From an uncultured Solirubrobacter sp. (GTDB lineage: Bacteria > Actinomycetota > Thermoleophilia > Solirubrobacterales > Solirubrobacteraceae): a stretch of 13,571 bases of DNA. The stretch is from positions 1 to 13,571 of the forward strand of contig CALMNS010000763.1 in assembly GCA_937871635.1 (NCBI GenBank), written 5' to 3'. Of this stretch, positions 1 to 6,753 are shown piece by piece; position 1 is the stretch's first letter, and each line of letters opens with the position of its first letter. A model generated the notes under the pieces. The model was not told the origin of the DNA. It ran no database searches and was given only the letters and a program-made list of their open reading frames with translations. The position numbers and the translations under genes are program-made.

Positions 1-234
1 GCCTGGAACGCTCGCTCAGAACGCGTGCTATTTCGCCAGGCCGGCGATGACGTTATGGACATGCCGCGGTGGGTCCCGGGCCCCGACCACTGGTCATCGA
101 GGCTGCGCGACGCGAAGGAGAATCCGCCGGCACACCGCCCGCGGAGCCCTGACCTGAGAATGGCAGCGACGGGATGCCCAGTTCCCACGCTCCTCGTGCG
201 ATCGTCCTAGCCAGCGTTATCGAGCATTGATCGT

Positions 235-262
235 GGTCGGCGGCGGGTTCCCGCCGCCGACC
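235..262 (-). terminator. Hairpin terminator after the SDR gene
   Basis: A perfect 13-bp inverted repeat (GGTCGGCGGCGGG against its complement) closes on a 2-base TT gap. It begins 16 bases past the stop codon of the minus-strand SDR gene. No T-run follows, which is common for hairpin terminators in high-GC actinobacteria. The 234 bases on its far side, up to the window edge, hold no gene I can support. Confidence 0.7.
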
Positions 263-278
263 TCGCTGCCCTCTCCGG

Positions 279-971
279 TCAGGCGTAGGGACGCGCCTGG
301 AGCGCGGCGACGGCATCCTCGGTCGGCTCGCTCCCGCCCGTCACCTCGATCGCGACCCGGTTCAGACCGGGCGAGAACAGCGCGGCCGCGATGAAGGCCG
401 CGACGTCGTCGCGCGGGATCTCCTCGTAGCCCACCGAGCTGCCGGCGTTCACGAAGCCGGTTCCGGCGTCGTCGACGAGCGTGCCAGGACGCACGGTCAA
501 GTAGTCGAGGTTGCTGGCGGCGAGATGCACGTCGGCGGCCCGCTTGGCGGCCATGTACCGCTCGAATCCCTCACCCGGGGACTCGTCGCCGCGCCAGGCG
601 TCCATGAAGACCGACACCAGCGCGAACCTTCGCACGCCGGCTGCGGATGCCGCGTCGACCGCCTTCTTCGCGCCATCGCGGTCGACGGCGTCGACCGCGT
701 CTCCGCCGGCGCCGGCGCCGCCGGCGCTGAAGACCACGGCGTCATGGCCTTTCATCAGGCCCGCGAGGTCCTCCACCGAGTCCTCGACGAGATCGCCTCG
801 CACCGGGTCGGCACCGGCGTCCCGGATGGGAACGGCGTCGTCTTCGCTCCGGTGCATGCCCGAGACGCGGTGACCCTGCTCGCCGAGTCGACGCATCAGC
901 CGACTTCCGACCGCGCCCGAGGCCCCGATCACGAAGACACTCCGACCCTCTCGTCCATCTTCAGCAGCCAT
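279..971 (-). CDS. Atypical SDR, NAD(P)-binding NmrA/YwnB-like protein
   Basis: This 230-residue protein is a single-domain Rossmann-fold protein of the atypical SDR (NAD(P)H-binding, biliverdin-reductase-B/YwnB-like) group. The dinucleotide-binding motif GASGAVG is at residues 16-22. A YMAAK segment matches the SDR YxxxK pattern, and RPGTL follows where this family has a conserved RPG turn. The C-terminal part (IPRDDVAAFIAAAL) is the usual helix after the NAD(P) domain. I chose the ATG at 971 because AAGGAGAA sits just upstream of it; a longer in-frame reading to 1151 adds only low-complexity sequence and would overlap the DJ-1 gene. It lies downstream of the DJ-1 gene on the same strand, separated by a hairpin, and has no copy of the TetR operator. 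The substrate is unknown; a role in redox stress is inferred from neighbours only. Confidence 0.9.
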   Translation of the reverse strand: MAAEDGREGRSVFVIGASGAVGSRLMRRLGEQGHRVSGMHRSEDDAVPIRDAGADPVRGDLVEDSVEDLAGLMKGHDAVVFSAGGAGAGGDAVDAVDRDGAKKAVDAASAAGVRRFALVSVFMDAWRGDESPGEGFERYMAAKRAADVHLAASNLDYLTVRPGTLVDDAGTGFVNAGSSVGYEEIPRDDVAAFIAAALFSPGLNRVAIEVTGGSEPTEDAVAALQARPYA

Positions 972-1021
972 CGTTTCTCCTTGGTTGACGACGGCCGTAG
1001 GCGACCGGTTGACGTGCGCCG

Positions 1022-1054
1022 GAACGGGCCAAGAGCGCCGTTCTTGGCCCGTTC
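1022..1054 (-). terminator. Perfect hairpin between the DJ-1 and SDR genes
   Basis: The arms GAACGGGCCAAGA and TCTTGGCCCGTTC pair over 13 bp around a 7-base loop (1035-1041). On the minus strand it begins 32 bases after the DJ-1 stop and ends about 50 bases before the SDR start. No T-tract follows. It is best read as a terminator or partial terminator separating the DJ-1 unit from the SDR gene; an mRNA-stabilising or processing role is possible. Confidence 0.65.
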
Positions 1055-1086
1055 GTGTCGGCCGAACTGCGACCGCAGTGGTTCGC

Positions 1087-1797
1087 TCAGGCGACCGAAC
1101 CACTGCCGGCGACCTCGCGGGAGGACACCAGCTCGAGGAGCGCGTCCGCACCCGGACCGGACGACGCGGGGTTCTGCCCCGTGATCAGCCGGCCGTCCCG
1201 GACGACGTACGACGCGAAGTCCTCCACCTTCGAGTAGGCGCCGCCGAGTCGCTTGAGCTCGTCCTCCACCAGGAAGGGGACGACGTCGGTCAGGCCCACG
1301 GCCTCCTCCTCGCCGTTGGTGAAGCCGGCGACCTTCCGGCCGCTGACCAACGGCGTGCCGTCCTCGGCCTTGACGTGACGCAGGACGCCGGGGGCGTGGC
1401 ACACCAGCGCGAGCGGCGTGCCGCGGCGCACGGTGTCCTCGATCAGGCTGATCGAGTCCTTGTCCTCGGCCAGGTCCCAGAGCGGACCGTGGCCGCCTGG
1501 GTAGAAGACGGCATCGAAGCCATCGATCGAGACCGAGTCCAGTCTCTCGGTGCTCGCGAGCGCCTCGTTCGCCTCCGTGTCGGCCGCGAAGCGTCGCGTC
1601 TGGTCGGTCTGGTTCTCGGGCTCGTCGCTGAAGGGATCGATCGGCGCCTGCCCGCCCTTGGGCGACGCCAGCACGACGTCGGCGCCGGCGTCCTTGAAGC
1701 GGTAGTACGGGGCCGCCAGCTCCTCGAGCCAGAAGCCCGTCTTCCTGCCGGTGTCGCCCAGCTGGTCGTGCGAGGTGAGGACGATCAGGATCTTCAT
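1087..1797 (-). CDS. DJ-1/PfpI family protein, Hsp31-like class I glutamine-amidotransferase fold
   Basis: The 236-residue protein has the DJ-1/PfpI fold and resembles the Hsp31/YDR533C-like branch, whose members have been described as glutathione-independent glyoxalases (glyoxalase III), chaperones or deglycases. The nucleophile elbow LVCHAPG places the reactive Cys at residue 133 with His134 next to it. Glu26 in GFWLEELAAPY sits where the family has its conserved N-terminal acidic residue. ASPKGGQAPIDP (about 44-55) and the GFTNGEEE segment are also typical of this branch. Length is normal and the frame is intact. The ATG is preceded by GAGGAAG. The gene lies 77 bases downstream of the TetR repressor on the same strand, and a copy of the TetR operator lies 16-32 bases before its start. 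It is therefore probably repressed by that protein. Protease activity is less likely than small-molecule or aldehyde detoxification, but the sequence alone cannot settle this. Confidence 0.9.
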   Translation of the reverse strand: MKILIVLTSHDQLGDTGRKTGFWLEELAAPYYRFKDAGADVVLASPKGGQAPIDPFSDEPENQTDQTRRFAADTEANEALASTERLDSVSIDGFDAVFYPGGHGPLWDLAEDKDSISLIEDTVRRGTPLALVCHAPGVLRHVKAEDGTPLVSGRKVAGFTNGEEEAVGLTDVVPFLVEDELKRLGGAYSKVEDFASYVVRDGRLITGQNPASSGPGADALLELVSSREVAGSGSVA

Positions 1798-1812
1798 GTG
1801 CTTCCTCTTTCC

Positions 1813-1829
1813 ATTAGACCGGTCGTCTA
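1813..1829 (-). promoter_or_regulatory. TetR operator copy 2, in front of the DJ-1 gene
   Basis: ATTAGACCGGTCGTCTA is identical over 17 bp to the site in front of the TetR gene. Its core is the imperfect palindrome TAGAC-N5-GTCTA, and it resembles the TAGACC...GGTCTA operator class I recall for E. coli NemR. A minus-strand TTGACC (1838-1843) and TCTAAT (1813-1818), 19 bases apart, could be the -35 and -10. In that case the operator covers the -10 region, consistent with repression. Confidence 0.75.
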
Positions 1830-1874
1830 TTCGACGCGGTCAAGGTGTGCCGGGGCCCGTCGGACGGGGTTCGT

Positions 1875-2462
1875 TCAGATTCCCAGGATCGACTGTGTCG
1901 CCGCCACTGCCGTGTCGAGTGGCTCTCGATCGCGACGGATCTTGCTCATCACGCTGGCGCCCAGCCACAGGTCGTACAGGGCCTCCGCCGTCTCGCGAGC
2001 GTCCAGCCTCGCGACGACGGAGCCGTCCTCGGAGCCGGCCAGGATGAGCCTCTCCAGACGATCGACGATGGCGCTCGTCCCTTCCTTCAGAGCCAAGCGC
2101 ATCGACTCCGACAGGTCAGCCACCTCTGCTCCGAGCTTGACGGCCAGGCACTTGCCCTGGCAGTCCTCGAAGCTCTGCGTCTGCCGCCACTGCTCGAAGT
2201 AGGTCATCAACCGCTCCGCCGGACTCGCGCCCGTCGTCGTGATGATCCGGTCCATGTCTGCCAGGTACTCGACGAAGTACTGCTTCATCATCGCCTGGCC
2301 GAACGCGTCCTTGGACTCGAAGTAGTGGTAGAACGAGCCCTTCGGGACGTCGGCCTCGGTGAGCACCTCGTTGATGCCCACCGCCGCGAAGCCCTTGCGG
2401 GCCATGATGCGTTGCGCGGTGTCGAGGATCGTGCTGCGGGTCGTGGTCCCCTCGACTGCCAT
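1875..2462 (-). CDS. TetR-family repressor, NemR-like redox/electrophile sensor
   Basis: This 195-residue TetR-family regulator has an N-terminal helix-turn-helix (about 10-56, with VPKGSFYHYFESKDAF as the recognition region) and a C-terminal ligand domain. From memory of E. coli NemR, similarity runs through most of its length, including LGAEVADLSESMR and LYDLWLGA. Cys105 in KCLAVKL aligns with NemR Cys106, and Lys174 in VMSKIRR aligns with NemR Lys175. These two residues are known to form a reversible sulfenamide bond when NemR is oxidised by hypochlorous acid or related electrophiles. A second cysteine (Cys101) is close by. It is probably self-repressed through the operator at 2480-2496 and also represses the DJ-1 gene 77 bases downstream. 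Family assignment is firm; the NemR-type redox switch is inferred from residue conservation. The start is the ATG nearest the operator. Confidence 0.92.
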   Translation of the reverse strand: MAVEGTTTRSTILDTAQRIMARKGFAAVGINEVLTEADVPKGSFYHYFESKDAFGQAMMKQYFVEYLADMDRIITTTGASPAERLMTYFEQWRQTQSFEDCQGKCLAVKLGAEVADLSESMRLALKEGTSAIVDRLERLILAGSEDGSVVARLDARETAEALYDLWLGASVMSKIRRDREPLDTAVAATQSILGI

Positions 2463-2479
2463 GGCGACAACGTAGCACG

Positions 2480-2496
2480 ATTAGACCGGTCGTCTA
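2480..2496 (-). promoter_or_regulatory. TetR operator copy 1, in front of the TetR gene
   Basis: The same 17-bp sequence as at 1813-1829 lies 18-34 bases before the TetR start. It overlaps a second small palindrome, CGTCTAGACG (2491-2500). On the minus strand TAGACG and TACGTT, 16 bases apart, are a plausible -35/-10 pair, so a bound repressor would block its own promoter. Confidence 0.75.
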
Positions 2497-2498
2497 GA

Positions 2499-2734
2499 CG
2501 GTTCACCGCTCGGGCGTTCGACAGCAGCACCCGGGAGATCGGCCCGGAGGTCCAGCCCGGCAAGCCGCTCTTCGGCGTCAACACGACCAACGACGGGCAG
2601 GTCGTCACGTTCGCCGGCGGGGCATCCCCTTGACCTCGGACGGCGTCGTCATCGGAGCGGTCGGGGTCTCCGGCGGGACCGTCGACCAGGACCAGCGCGT
2701 CGCCGAGGCCGCGGCCGCGCTCCTGGCTGGCTGA
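2499..2734 (+). pseudogene. HbpS/GlcG-like (heme-binding, PduO-type) protein, C-terminal remnant
   Basis: Translation gives RFTARAFDSS, then VQPGKPLFGVNTTNDGQ and FAGG, followed after one frame change by IPLTSDGVVIGAVGVSGGT and DQRVAEAAAALLAG before a TGA. This is the conserved C-terminal part of the GlcG/HbpS (DUF336) family, secreted or cytoplasmic proteins that include heme-binding members. The frame changes once near 2619-2621 in a run of G; loss of one G is the simplest explanation. The N-terminal half is absent: recognisable sequence starts immediately beside the TetR operator, so a deletion junction lies near 2497. It is almost certainly not functional. Confidence 0.75.
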
Positions 2735-2833
2735 GAGAGGCCGGACACGCCTGCAGTCGAGGCGACTCCAAGAAGACGCAGTCCCTGGGCGACCACCGCT
2801 GGGCCAACCATCGAACACGAGGAGAACGTCGAT

Positions 2834-2879
2834 ATGGCGAGTCCAGCGAAGCTCAAGAAGGTCCTGATCACGGGGGCCG
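2834..2879 (+). pseudogene. N-terminal stub of an SDR or NAD-dependent epimerase
   Basis: An ATG preceded by GAGGAGAA begins the peptide MASPAKLKKVLITGAG, which looks like the first strand and glycine-rich loop of a Rossmann-fold dehydrogenase. The similarity stops there and the DNA passes directly into ABC-2 permease sequence. Only about 16 codons remain, so the assignment rests on a short motif plus a good ribosome-binding site. Confidence 0.5.
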
Positions 2880-2880
2880 G

Positions 2881-3453
2881 TACAACGTGCTCGCCCAGTT
2901 CGTGAACCGCCGCGACGAGCTCGTTCTCAAGCGCATGCGCACCGGCGAGACCCGCGACGCCGAGCTGCTCGCCAGCATCGCCGTGCCGGGGCGATCAGCG
3001 CGCTCGTCCTGAGCGCCGCCGCCATCCCGATTTCCGCCGCTCTCGACCAGCCGCTGCCGCTCAACCCGATGCACTACGCAGCACTGGCGCTGCTGGCGGT
3101 CACCATGTTCACCGCCATCGCCTACAGGACCGCGGCATGGACCCGCAACGCCGAGGCCGCTCAGCTGACCAGCCTGCCGATCATCCTGGTGACCTCCGCA
3201 GGGCCGATGACAATACGCTCCCCGACATGCCCGCCTGGCTGCGGCACGTCCTGCCGCTCACGCTAGGAGCGGCGATGTCCGACCTCGTGAGGACCGGCTG
3301 GTTCGGCCTCGACGGCCCCGGCGCCACCGAGGCAACGCTCACGCTCACCGAGACGTGGGTCAGGCGGCCGAGCCGCTCATCGTGATCGCGGCCTGGACGT
3401 GCGTCGCCGTTGTGCTCGCCCGACGCTCGATGCGTTGGGAGCCGCGAACGTGA
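2881..3453 (+). pseudogene. ABC-2 type transporter permease, C-terminal remnant with three frameshifts
   Basis: Across three frame changes the translation reads YNVLAQFVNRRDELVLKR, MRTGETRDAELLASIAVPG, then membrane segments around ALVLSAAAIPISAAL, YAALALLAVTMFTAIAYRT and SLPIILVTSAGPM. It ends with PAWLRHVLPLT, LIVIAAWTCVAVVLARRSM and RWEPRT. This matches the C-terminal half of actinobacterial ABC-2 (DrrB-like drug or lipid export) permeases. The breaks fall near 2990, 3210 and 3357; each is explained by loss of one base, two of them in G runs. The first membrane helices and the partner ATPase are absent. Its stop overlaps the GTG of the next gene by four bases, a trace of former translational coupling. 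Non-functional as written, unless the breaks are sequencing errors. Confidence 0.8.
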
Positions 3454-4304
3454 CCGGCGTCCACCGGCACGCGCGGCCGATCCTCGTCCTCGGCGCCACC
3501 GGCAAGACCGGCCGCCGCGTCGCCGAGCAGCTCGATCGGCGCGGGCACGCGGTGCGGATCGGCTCGCGCCGCGCCGAGCCCGCATTCGACTGGAGCGATC
3601 GGGCGACCTGGGAGGCGGCGGTGCAGAGCGTGGGGGCGACGTACCTGCTCGACCCCGCCGACTTTGGGGCCGAGGACGGCGCCGCAGTCCTGCGCGACTT
3701 CTGCGCGCTCGCGGTCGCCCACGGCACGCGGCGCTTCGTCTTCCTGTCGTCACGCGACCTCGGCGACGCCGGCGACGCGGGCCTCCTCGAGCGCGAGCGC
3801 GTCGTGGAGGAGTCGGGCGCCGAGTGGACGATCCTGCGGCCGTCCTGGTTCGCGCAGAACTTCAGCGAGGAGCCGTTCCTCGCCAACCAGGTGCGCGGCG
3901 GCCTGGTGACGCTCTCGACCGGCGACGGCCTGGAGCCGTTCATCGACGCCGACGACATCGCCGAGGTCGCCGCGGTCGCGCTGACCGAGGACGGCCACGC
4001 GGGCGAGACGTACAACCTTTCCGGTCCGCGGCTGATGACGTTCGGCGAGGCGATCGACACGATCGCCCGGCTGAGCGGCCACGACGTCAGGTTCGTCGCA
4101 GGCACGAGCGAGGAGTGCATCGCGAGCCTCGAGGCGCATGGGACCTCGCACGCGTTCGCCGTCTTCACGGACCAGCTGTTCCGCTGGATCGGCGAGGGAC
4201 GCAACGCGATGCTCGCCGACGGGGTACAGCGGGTGCTCGGGCGCGAGCCGCGCGACTTCGAGGAGTATGTGCAACGCACGCCAGCGGACGCGTGGCGCGG
4301 ATGA
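3450..4304 (+). CDS. NmrA-like NAD(P)-binding reductase
   Basis: This 284-residue intact protein belongs to the NmrA-like/atypical SDR group often annotated as ergot-alkaloid-type (agroclavine dehydrogenase-like) or QorB-like reductases. The nucleotide-binding loop GATGKTG is at residues 15-21, followed by a basic stretch (RIGSRRAEP) that suggests NADP preference. ILRPSWFAQNFSEE, EPFIDADDIAEVAAVAL and GETYNLSGPRLMTFGEAI are the typical family blocks further on. I chose the GTG at 3450 because the homology begins just after it, GGGAG lies nine bases upstream, and it overlaps the permease stop as GTGA. In an intact relative the two genes were probably co-transcribed. How this gene is transcribed now that its upstream partner is broken is unclear. 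Substrate unknown. Confidence 0.85.
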   Translation: MTGVHRHARPILVLGATGKTGRRVAEQLDRRGHAVRIGSRRAEPAFDWSDRATWEAAVQSVGATYLLDPADFGAEDGAAVLRDFCALAVAHGTRRFVFLSSRDLGDAGDAGLLERERVVEESGAEWTILRPSWFAQNFSEEPFLANQVRGGLVTLSTGDGLEPFIDADDIAEVAAVALTEDGHAGETYNLSGPRLMTFGEAIDTIARLSGHDVRFVAGTSEECIASLEAHGTSHAFAVFTDQLFRWIGEGRNAMLADGVQRVLGREPRDFEEYVQRTPADAWRG

Positions 4305-4505
4305 GCGCGCCGGGGTCGAGGCGGACCGCTTCGCCGCGCCGACTGCGCCTGTAAACGGACAGCCTTCCGACCGACCGGCCCTGAACCGCTCCCACGCGTT
4401 CCTTGGTAAGGAGCGTTGTAGGGCCCCTTGCAGGAGTTCGCGGGGCCGGGACGGCGTGAGGCATGCGGCGCATCCTCGTGTGCGCCTTCGGCGCGATCCC
4501 GGTTC

Positions 4506-4527
4506 GGATCACCGTTCCTTCACTCCG
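4506..4527 (+). promoter_or_regulatory. Possible degenerate PHO box before the phosphodiesterase gene
   Basis: Two 11-base units, GGATCACCGTT and CCTTCACTCCG, place TCAC cores exactly 11 bases apart. This matches the layout of actinobacterial PhoP direct repeats, though each unit departs from consensus. It lies 31 bases before the glycerophosphodiesterase start, a gene class known to be under phosphate control in Streptomyces. Suggestive only. Confidence 0.3.
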
Positions 4528-4557
4528 CGGAGTCCTGCGACGGCTTGGCTTCGAGTC

Positions 4558-5673
4558 ATGCGAACCCCTCTCACCGGCTTCCTCTCGTTCTTCGTCTTCT
4601 TGCTCGCGGTGACGCCCGCGAGCGCCGGCTCACTCCCGGCGGCGAGCAAGGCCCAGGCCCGTGAGATCGAGCCGCTGATCGTCGCCCACCGCGGCGCCTC
4701 GGGTTACCGGCCCGAGCACACCCTCGCCGCTTACGCGCTCGCCGCCCGAATGGGCGCCGACTACCTCGAGCCCGACCTCGTGTCCACCAAGGATGGCGTG
4801 CTCGTCGCCCGCCATGAGAACGAGATCTCGACGACCACGGACGTCGCTGAGCGCGCGGAGTTCGCCGACCGCAAGACGACCAAGACGATCGACCGCGTCG
4901 TGCAGACGGGCTGGTTCACCGAGGACTTCACCTTGCGCGAGCTCAAGTCGCTGCGGGCCAAGGAGCGCCTCCCGGACCTGCGCCCGCGCAACACGATCTA
5001 CGACGGCCGCTACGAGATCGCCACGCTCCAGGAGGTCATCGACCTCACCCGCCGTCTGAGCCGCGAGGTCGGCCGGCCGATCGGGATCTACCCGGAGACC
5101 AAGCACCCTTCGTACCACCAGTCCATCGGGCTCAACCTCGAGGACCCGCTCGTCCGCATCCTGCGCCGTAACAACCTCAACACGCGGCGTGCCAAGGTCT
5201 TCGTGCAGTCCTTCGAGGTCTCAAACCTCAAGGCGCTCGCTCCGCGGCTCGCCGTCCCCCTCGTCCAGATCTTCGGCCAGAAGCCCACCACCCCGGCCGA
5301 CGGTGGGCCCACCTACGGCCAGATGAGCACGCCCGCGGGCCTCGAGGCGGTGGCGGAGTACGCGGACGCGGTCGGCGTGCCGAAGGAGTTCATCGTGCCG
5401 CGCGACCCGGCTACCGGCGTCTTGCTGGACCCGACCTCCTTCGTGGACGACGCCCATGACGCGGGCTTGCCCGTGCACCCGGGCGTGTTCCGCAACGAGA
5501 ACTTCTACCTACCGGCTGACCTGCGCCGCCCCGCCCCGCCAGCAGTGGCCGACCCGGCCCAGTACGGAGACGCGCTCAGCGAGTACGAGCTCTTCCTCGG
5601 GCTCGGAGTAGACGTGGTCCTCTCCGACCATCCCGACACCGCGGTCGAGGCGCGCGACGGGGCGCCCCGCTAG
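4558..5673 (+). CDS. glpQ: Secreted glycerophosphodiester phosphodiesterase (GlpQ-type)
   Basis: The 371-residue protein hydrolyses glycerophosphodiesters to glycerol 3-phosphate and an alcohol. It starts with a Sec-type signal peptide: basic MRTP, a hydrophobic core FLSFFVFLLAV, and probable cleavage after ASA at residue 23. The GDPD TIM-barrel follows. His44-Arg45 in VAHRGASGYRPEHT, with Glu53, begins the catalytic loop. Glu71 and Asp73 in YLEPDLV are the usual metal ligands, and His86 in ARHENEI is the second catalytic histidine. YPETKHP and the final LSDHPDTAVEA are also typical. The length and insertions fit GlpQ-type periplasmic/secreted enzymes rather than the short UgpQ type. No strong ribosome-binding site precedes the ATG, but the signal peptide fixes the start. 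It is monocistronic, with a hairpin nine bases after the stop, and is probably used for phosphate or glycerol scavenging. Confidence 0.93.
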   Translation: MRTPLTGFLSFFVFLLAVTPASAGSLPAASKAQAREIEPLIVAHRGASGYRPEHTLAAYALAARMGADYLEPDLVSTKDGVLVARHENEISTTTDVAERAEFADRKTTKTIDRVVQTGWFTEDFTLRELKSLRAKERLPDLRPRNTIYDGRYEIATLQEVIDLTRRLSREVGRPIGIYPETKHPSYHQSIGLNLEDPLVRILRRNNLNTRRAKVFVQSFEVSNLKALAPRLAVPLVQIFGQKPTTPADGGPTYGQMSTPAGLEAVAEYADAVGVPKEFIVPRDPATGVLLDPTSFVDDAHDAGLPVHPGVFRNENFYLPADLRRPAPPAVADPAQYGDALSEYELFLGLGVDVVLSDHPDTAVEARDGAPR

Positions 5674-5681
5674 GGGGTGTC

Positions 5682-5712
5682 CACGTCGTCGTCGCAAGGC
5701 GACGACGACGTG
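5682..5712 (+). terminator. 14-bp perfect hairpin terminator after glpQ
   Basis: CACGTCGTCGTCGC pairs perfectly with its complement around a 3-base AAG loop, starting nine bases after the phosphodiesterase stop. No T-tract follows. The repeating CGT/GAC units make it highly stable. Confidence 0.8.
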
Positions 5713-5850
5713 AGGCATAGCTGAAGTCACCGCCGACGAAGAGCGCTCTGCCGGCGCGCAGCCCGCGTGGTCCCCCGGCGTTGGGACCGCGAGGCGCCCG
5801 CCGGCGTCGGCGCAGCCCGCAGCTGCGGTGTGTCAGCGATGCTGTGAGGT

Positions 5851-6689
5851 GTGGAGTACGTGTCCAGAGTGCCGCGACCGCCGCTGCACGAGCTGATCGA
5901 CGATCTCTACTACCTGGAGGGCGCCCCGCCGTACCCCTGGCTGACGCTGCCACCGGCGCCGTCGGCTCTGCTGATCGTCAACTCGGAGCGCCGTTCCGCA
6001 TTCGCGCCCGCAGTGATCTCGAGCCGGCCGAGTACGCCGACGGGGTCGTCGTCAGCACGCTCAGCCGCGCGTTGGAGTTCGGCTACCCGGCAGGGACGCG
6101 GTCGGTCGGCGTGCACTTCAAGCCGTGGGGGCTGGCGCTGTTCCTGGCTGTGCCCGCGGTCGAGCTGCGCGACCGGCCGGTGACGGTGGAGGAGGTCTGG
6201 GGTCGCCCCGCCACCGAGGAGCTGCGAGATCGGCTGGCGACGGCCGCCGGGCCGCGCGAGATGCTGACGCTGCTCGAGGAGCAGCTGATGCGACGGGTCT
6301 GCGAGACCGCCGGCCTGGGGTTGGTCCGCCACACGAGCAGCGTCATCGCGGCGGCCACGGGAGCGGTGGCGATCGGCGACCTGAGCGTGGCGGCCGGTGT
6401 TAGCGGCTCCCATCTGGCACAGCGGTTCAAGGAGGTCGTCGGCATCACGCCGAAGCGGCTGGCCCGCACGTATCGCTTCACCGCGACCGTGCTGTCGATC
6501 GATCCCGCCGGGCCGGTCGACTGGCTGGAGCTCGCCGCTGGCGCCGGCTACTACGACCAGGCGCACTTCATCAACGAGTTCCGGGCGTTCACGGGGCTGA
6601 CGCCGACGCGGTACCTCGACCTCCGGCGGCGGTTCCTGCGCGAGCATCCGGGTCACGTGTTCGATGGCGGACCCCTGCCGGCCGCGTGA
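5851..6689 (+). pseudogene. AraC-family transcriptional regulator with one frameshift
   Basis: Without the break this would be a 279-residue AraC regulator with the DUF6597-like N-terminal domain (LHELIDDLYYLEG, ALLIVN then LGAPFRIR, VSVGVHFKPWGLALF-like strand) and a C-terminal double helix-turn-helix. The first HTH is around SVAAGVSGSHLAQRFKEVVG and the second around AAGAGYYDQAHFINEFRAF, ending in GLTPTRYLDLRR. The frame changes near 5982: GTCAACTCGGA would read N-L-G if one C were restored. Everything on both sides is well conserved, so this is either a very recent mutation or a sequencing error. The start is a GTG at 5851 with only weak GTGAGG upstream. It probably controls the adjacent dihydrofolate-reductase-like gene 64 bases downstream, as such pairs often occur together. 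Confidence 0.8.
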
Positions 6690-6753
6690 TTTTCTCCAAG
6701 ACTTTCGTCGTCGCAGACGCCAGCATGGGCAGCTCCCGATCAGAGGAGAGCCC

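Noticed and set aside
985..2202. A 405-codon plus-strand open frame across the DJ-1 and TetR genes
   Set aside because: It lies antisense to two clear protein families, has compositionally biased sequence rich in R, V and L, and shows no recognisable domain. It is a typical GC-rich shadow.
3410..4354. A 314-codon plus-strand frame over the NmrA gene
   Set aside because: Arginine- and proline-rich translation in the +1 frame of an intact NmrA-like gene; no domain.
4464..4560. A short plus-strand peptide MRRILVCAFGAIPVRI before glpQ
   Set aside because: No clear ribosome-binding site, runs out of phase into the glpQ signal peptide region, and no recognised family.
5682..5712. Inverted repeat as a transposon end or attachment site
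   Set aside because: Its position nine bases after a stop codon and its 3-base loop fit a terminator. No second copy or target duplication was seen.
5851..6689. Programmed ribosomal frameshifting in the AraC gene
   Set aside because: No slippery heptamer or downstream structure is evident at about 5982, and similar one-base losses occur in many unrelated genes in this window.
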